Source: Thunnus maccoyii (Eukaryota > Chordata > Actinopteri > Scombriformes > Scombridae). From it: a stretch of 64,000 nt of DNA. The stretch spans positions 2,828,574-2,892,573 of the forward strand of contig NC_056537.1 of assembly GCF_910596095.1 (NCBI RefSeq), given 5' to 3'. Within the stretch, counting starts at the first letter, position 1, and each line of letters opens with the position of its first letter. Below, in pieces: positions 59,823-64,000 of the stretch. The translations under genes were made by a program, and so were the position numbers. The notes under the pieces were generated by a model, which worked only from the letters and a program-made list of their open reading frames with translations, had not been told where the DNA came from and did no database searches.

Positions 59823-59828
59823 AATAAA
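59823..59828 (+). terminator. Polyadenylation signal of TRIM B1
   Basis: AATAAA in 'cataatcaataaagttatt', as in the other modules. Confidence 0.55.
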
Positions 59829-60701
59829 GTTATTATTTCAACAGTGAGCAAAGTGTTTTCTTCTGTCTTCATCTCAGGGTCTCATTCAAAGCTTCTGGAG
59901 AAAATGTGAAACTAAAATGAGAGTTTATTTGAGGCAATTTTCCTCCTGAAACACCACAAAGTACAGAGTTCATGTTCAGAGCAGACAAACGTTTGTCAGT
60001 CAGTCTCTGTACTTTCAGCTTTCTTCACTAAAACATTTTAATGCTTTCAACACATTATACTGTTGAATAGTCTAATCAATAACAATATATATATAACAAA
60101 CTGATCAAATGTGTTATGTGTAAGATATTGATCTGAAAAGTAACTAAAGCTGTCAAATAAATGTAGTGGAGTAGAAAGTGCAATATTTCCCTCAGAAATA
60201 TAGTGGAGTGGAAGTATAAAGTAGCATCACATGGATATACTCAAGTAAAGTACAAGTACCTCAAAATTGTACTTAAGTACAGTACTTGTGTAAATGTACT
60301 TAGTTACTTTCCATCACTGCTTGTTAGTCAGGAGATTTAACACCGACTCTGCAGACTGTTGTAACTCCATCTCAAACTGAAAAGTGCTCCGTCTAGTGGT
60401 TACTAGTTGTAGCAACAAGCAAACTGAAACAAGTCTGTATTTTGTTGTTGTTACTTTCTTTTAGTCTTTTAGCCTTTATGTTTATTATGATTAACTGATT
60501 TTTTCTGTGATTAAAAGAGGTGACTGATGCAACATAAGTGGTGATGTTTTAATGCTAAAATATGTAAACACACAAATATCAGTCTTGGAAAGTAACTAAG
60601 TACATTTACGCAAGCACTGTGCTTAAGTATAATTTTGAAGTTCTTGTTATTTACTTGAGTATTTCCATTTAAGTTACTTTAGATTTCAGATTTGTGGCGA
60701 G
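59829..60701. other. TRIM B1 to B2 intergenic segment with MITE remnants
   Basis: Holds the same MITE-derived pieces as 27218-27770 ('gtacttaagtacagtactt' and 'tttacttgagtatttccattt'). At about 60,695 it stops matching unit A and passes into the next TRIM module, marking the module junction. Confidence 0.6.
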
Positions 60702-60930
60702 GAGCCACATTAGCCAGATGAAAAGCAGCCAGTATCCCTTTAAAACTGCTCCTCTACCCGAAATGAATCAGCGCTTGATAAGCCCTCCCTCCTCTTCTTG
60801 CTCTCAAACACAAAAAGCTCTACTCTGTACTCATATTTCCTTGTTCCCTCCCCTTCAGATCTACAGTTTGCAGATGGGTGTAACCAACATGTAATGTAGC
60901 ACAAGAGCTGTCAAACTTGAAGTGGAAGTG

Positions 60931-60958
60931 AGGAAGTGAAACTCAGGAAGTGAAACTC
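60931..60958 (+). promoter_or_regulatory. Tandemly doubled IRF-like motif upstream of TRIM B2
   Basis: AGGAAGTGAAACTC occurs twice head to tail (60931-60944 and 60945-60958), while TRIM A and TRIM B1 have one copy. This 14-bp duplication accounts for the difference between the module period (3434 bp) and the ATG-to-ATG distance (3448 bp). Confidence 0.4.
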
Positions 60959-60985
60959 AGACAGTCGTTGCCACTGAGAGCTGAA

Positions 60986-62656
60986 ATGGCGCAGAAAGGA
61001 GATCAGCTCGACCAAGAAACCTTCTCTTGTTCCATCTGTGTGGATCTACTGAAGGATCCGGTGGCTATTCCTTGTGGACACAGCTACTGCATGAGCTGTA
61101 TTAAAGGCTTCTGGGATGAAGAGGATCAGAGGAAGATCTACAGCTGCCCTCAGTGCAGACAAACCTTCACACAGAGGCCTGTCCTGGTGAAAAACACCAT
61201 GTTAGCAGCTTTAGTGGAGCAGCTTAAGAAGACTGGACTGCAAGCTGCTCCTGCTGATCACTGCTATGCTGGACCTGAAGATGTGGCCTGTGATGTCTGC
61301 ACTGGGAGGAAGCTGAAAGCCCTCACGTCCTGTCTGGTGTGTCTGGCCTCTTACTGTGAGGAACACCTGCAGCCTCACTTTGAATCAGCTACATTTAAAA
61401 AACACAAGCTGGTCAACCCCTCAGAGAAGCTCCAGGAGAACATCTGCTCTCGTCATAATGAGGTGATGAAGATGTTCTGCCGTACTGATCAGCAGAGTAT
61501 TTGTTATCTCTGCTCTGTGGATGAACATAAAGGCCACGACACAGTCTCAGCTGCAGCAGAAAGGACTGAGAGGCAGAGAGAGCTCGAGGTGAGTCGACAA
61601 AACATCCAGCAGAGAATCCAGGACAGAGAGAAAGATGTGAAGCTGCTTCAACAGGAGATGGAGGCCGTCAATCACTCTGCTAATAAAGCAGTGAAGGACA
61701 GTGAGAAGATCTTCACTGAGCTGATCTGTCTCATCCAGAAAAGAAGTTCTGATGTGAAGCAGCAGATCAGATCCCAGCAGGAAACTGAAGTGAGTCGAGT
61801 CAAAGAGCTTCAGGAGAAGCTGGAGCAGGAGATCACTGAGCTGAAGAGGAAAGATGCTGAACTGAAGCAGCTCTCACACACAGAGGATCACAACCAGTTT
61901 CTACACAACTACCCCTCACTGTCACAACTCAGTGCATCTACAGACTCATCCAGCATCAATATCCGTCCTCTGAGATACTTTGAGGATGTGACAGCAGCTG
62001 TGTCAGAGCTCAGAGTTAAACTACAGGACATCCTGAGGGAGAAAAGGACAACCATCTCACAGGCAGTGACTGAAGTGGACGTTTTACTGTCAGAAGCAGA
62101 ACCCAAGACCAGAGCTGAGTTCTTAAAATATTCATGTGAAATCACACTGGATCCAAACACAGTCAACACACGTCTGTTATTATCTGAGGGGAACAAAAAA
62201 GCAACATTCATGAGTCGACCACAGTCTTATTCTCGTCACCCAGACAGATTCACTAATTGGACTCAGGTCCTAAGTAGAGAGAGTCTGACTGGACGTTGTT
62301 ACTGGGAGGTGGAGTGGAGAGGGGGAGGAGTTCGTGTAGCAGTCGCATACAAGAATATCAGCAGAGCAGGACACTCTCATGAATGTCGATTTGGATTTAA
62401 TGACAAATCTTGGTCTTTAGATTGTAACACTAACAGTTATACATTGTGGTTCAACAGTATCTCAACTCCCGTCTCAGGTCCTGGTTCCTCCAGAGTAGGA
62501 GTGTACCTGGATCACAGAGCAGGTATTCTGTCCTTCTACAGCGTCTCTGAAACCATGACTCTCCTCCACAGAGTCCAGACCACATTCACTCAGCCTCTCT
62601 ATGCTGGACTTTATCTGAATTATGGAAACACAGCTGAGTTGTGTAAAGTCAAATAG
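60986..62656 (+). CDS. TRIM16/TRIM25-like RING-type E3 ubiquitin ligase, TRIM B2
   Basis: Single-exon CDS of 556 aa from MAQKGDQ, with complete RING (CSIC..CGHSYC..C..CPQC), two B-boxes, coiled coil and PRY/SPRY. In the RING region it has GFWDEED where the others have KHWNEE. The B30.2 domain is the most distinct of the three: VNTRLLLSEGNKKATF, SRPQSYSRHP, HSHECRFGF, WSLDC, LWFNSIST and a changed C-terminus (AGLYLNYGNTAEL). Changes concentrated in variable loops of the ligand-binding domain are what known TRIM families show under diversifying selection; here that is an inference from three sequences. Confidence 0.92.
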   Translation: MAQKGDQLDQETFSCSICVDLLKDPVAIPCGHSYCMSCIKGFWDEEDQRKIYSCPQCRQTFTQRPVLVKNTMLAALVEQLKKTGLQAAPADHCYAGPEDVACDVCTGRKLKALTSCLVCLASYCEEHLQPHFESATFKKHKLVNPSEKLQENICSRHNEVMKMFCRTDQQSICYLCSVDEHKGHDTVSAAAERTERQRELEVSRQNIQQRIQDREKDVKLLQQEMEAVNHSANKAVKDSEKIFTELICLIQKRSSDVKQQIRSQQETEVSRVKELQEKLEQEITELKRKDAELKQLSHTEDHNQFLHNYPSLSQLSASTDSSSINIRPLRYFEDVTAAVSELRVKLQDILREKRTTISQAVTEVDVLLSEAEPKTRAEFLKYSCEITLDPNTVNTRLLLSEGNKKATFMSRPQSYSRHPDRFTNWTQVLSRESLTGRCYWEVEWRGGGVRVAVAYKNISRAGHSHECRFGFNDKSWSLDCNTNSYTLWFNSISTPVSGPGSSRVGVYLDHRAGILSFYSVSETMTLLHRVQTTFTQPLYAGLYLNYGNTAELCKVK

Positions 62657-63270
62657 ACAGAAGTCATTTCAGACTTCATGTGTCAGATTCTGTTGTAATT
62701 CTTCATGTTTTTGTCTCCATTGTTTCTGAGAGCTCGTTGCTGTGGTGTTTCTGAGCTGCACAGAGATCAGCTGTCAATCAAACTGGGATTGTCAACACTT
62801 ATTTTCTTTTCATTTGTTGTTCTTTTAATGTTTTGAGTTTCTTTAAATGTCACTTTTTGCTGTGTGTTTTTATCCATGGAGGCTATCACTGCTCATGATG
62901 ATGTTTTTAACCTTCACTGACGTTTCTTCAGATGAAAATGTGAACTTCTCTTTGTTCTAAATGTTAGTTTCATGTTTGTATTGATGTATTTGTGTGCTGT
63001 TGTTTCTCTTCCACCTCAGTGTCTTAAACAGAGAAAACAGCAGAACTTCCTTCATCATAGATATTTTGTTCTCATCACTTTGTAGATTCATAAACTGTAA
63101 TTATCATGATAATAATCAACGAGCAGATCATTTATTATGTTCTTGTACATTCTGGGTTAAACTAACTGATTGTGTGGTTGAAGTGAATCCGTACATGAAA
63201 TCATTGAACAAGAGTCATTTAACAGACTTTACTGATCGGATGTGTGAACAATCTGAAGCTTTACATAATC

Positions 63271-63276
63271 AATAAA
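63271..63276 (+). terminator. Polyadenylation signal of TRIM B2
   Basis: AATAAA at the same position as in the other two modules. The remaining sequence to 64000 continues the module 3' region with MITE remnants, so another module may follow. Confidence 0.55.
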
Positions 63277-64000
63277 GTTATTATTTCAACAGTGAGCAAA
63301 GTGTTTTCTTCTGTCTTCATCTCAGGGTCTCATTCAAAGCTTCTGGAGAAAATGTGAAACTAAAATGAGAGTTTATTTGAGGCAGTTTTCCTCCTGAAAC
63401 ACCACAAAGTACAGAGTTCATGTTCAGAGCAGACAAACGTTTGTCAGTCAGTCTCTGTACTTTCAGCTTTCTTCACTAAAACATTTTAATGCTTTCCAGG
63501 TGGAGCTAATTTTAACACCTTATACTACTGAATAGTCTAATCTATAACAATACATATATAAGAAACTGATCAAATGTTTTATGTGTAAGATATTGATCTG
63601 AAAAGTAACTAAAGCTGTCAAATAAATGTAGTGGAGTAGAAAGTGCAATATTTCCCTCAGAAATATAGTGGAGTGGAAGTACAAAGTAGCATCACATGGA
63701 TATACTCAAGTAAAGTACAAGTACCTCAAAATTGTACTTAAGTACAGTACTTGTGTAAATGTACTTAGTTACTTTCCATCACTGCTTGTTAGTCAGGAGA
63801 TTTAACACCGACTCTGCAGACTGTTGTAACTCCATCTCAAACTGAAAAGTGCTCCATCTAGTGGTTACTAGTTGTAGCAACAAGCAAACTGAAACAAGTC
63901 TGTATTTTGTTGTTGTTGTTACTTTCCTTTAGTCTTTATGTTTATTATGATTAACTGATTCTTTCTGTGATTAAAAGAGATGACTGATGCAACATTAATG

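Overview
The window looks like teleost fish nuclear DNA, probably perch-like. It is AT-rich, has long introns with GT/AG boundaries, carries many short non-autonomous DNA transposons and an L2/CR1-like LINE, and encodes a fish-style expanded RING/B-box/B30.2 TRIM family. I see no bacterial operons, CRISPR arrays, rRNA or tRNA genes.

The main structure is a recent tandem duplication of about 32.6 to 32.9 kb. Unit A runs from the left edge to about 27.8 kb, followed by a spacer to 32.63 kb. Unit B starts at or before 32,634 and runs past the right edge. Each unit holds, on the + strand and in this order: (1) a gene for a stand-alone MLKL-type N-terminal four-helix-bundle (4HB) domain with a Pro/Ser/Cys-rich tail encoded by a 54-bp minisatellite and no pseudokinase (611-1456; 33244-34143); (2) a complete MLKL gene with ten coding exons (7703-21930, 459 aa; 40376-54834, 461 aa), whose pseudokinase keeps the VAIK lysine and alpha-C glutamate but has HG..K in place of HRD and GFE in place of DFG; (3) one or more intronless TRIM16/TRIM25-like E3 ligase genes (24634-26298; 57538-59208; 60986-62656).

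MLKL is the membrane-permeabilising executioner of necroptosis. Its 4HB domain damages membranes and its pseudokinase restrains and switches that activity. The locus therefore pairs a regulated executioner with a paralogue that keeps only the killer domain and has gained a variable-length repeat tail. It lies beside interferon-type TRIM genes, and IRF/ISRE-like motifs precede MLKL and the TRIM genes. How the genes work together is inference; the gene structures are read from the sequence.

The units differ by scattered substitutions and a few indels: one extra 54-bp repeat in B, a 331-bp difference in MLKL intron 3, a 6-bp coding indel in MLKL, and a deletion of about 100 bp in the intronic LINE. 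The first TRIM genes of A and B are clearly more diverged than the sequence just upstream, and TRIM B1 looks mosaic, which suggests exchange within a TRIM array. The 27.8-32.6 kb spacer has transposon remnants, a tRNA-like SINE motif, a purine tract and a decayed minus-strand coiled-coil coding remnant.
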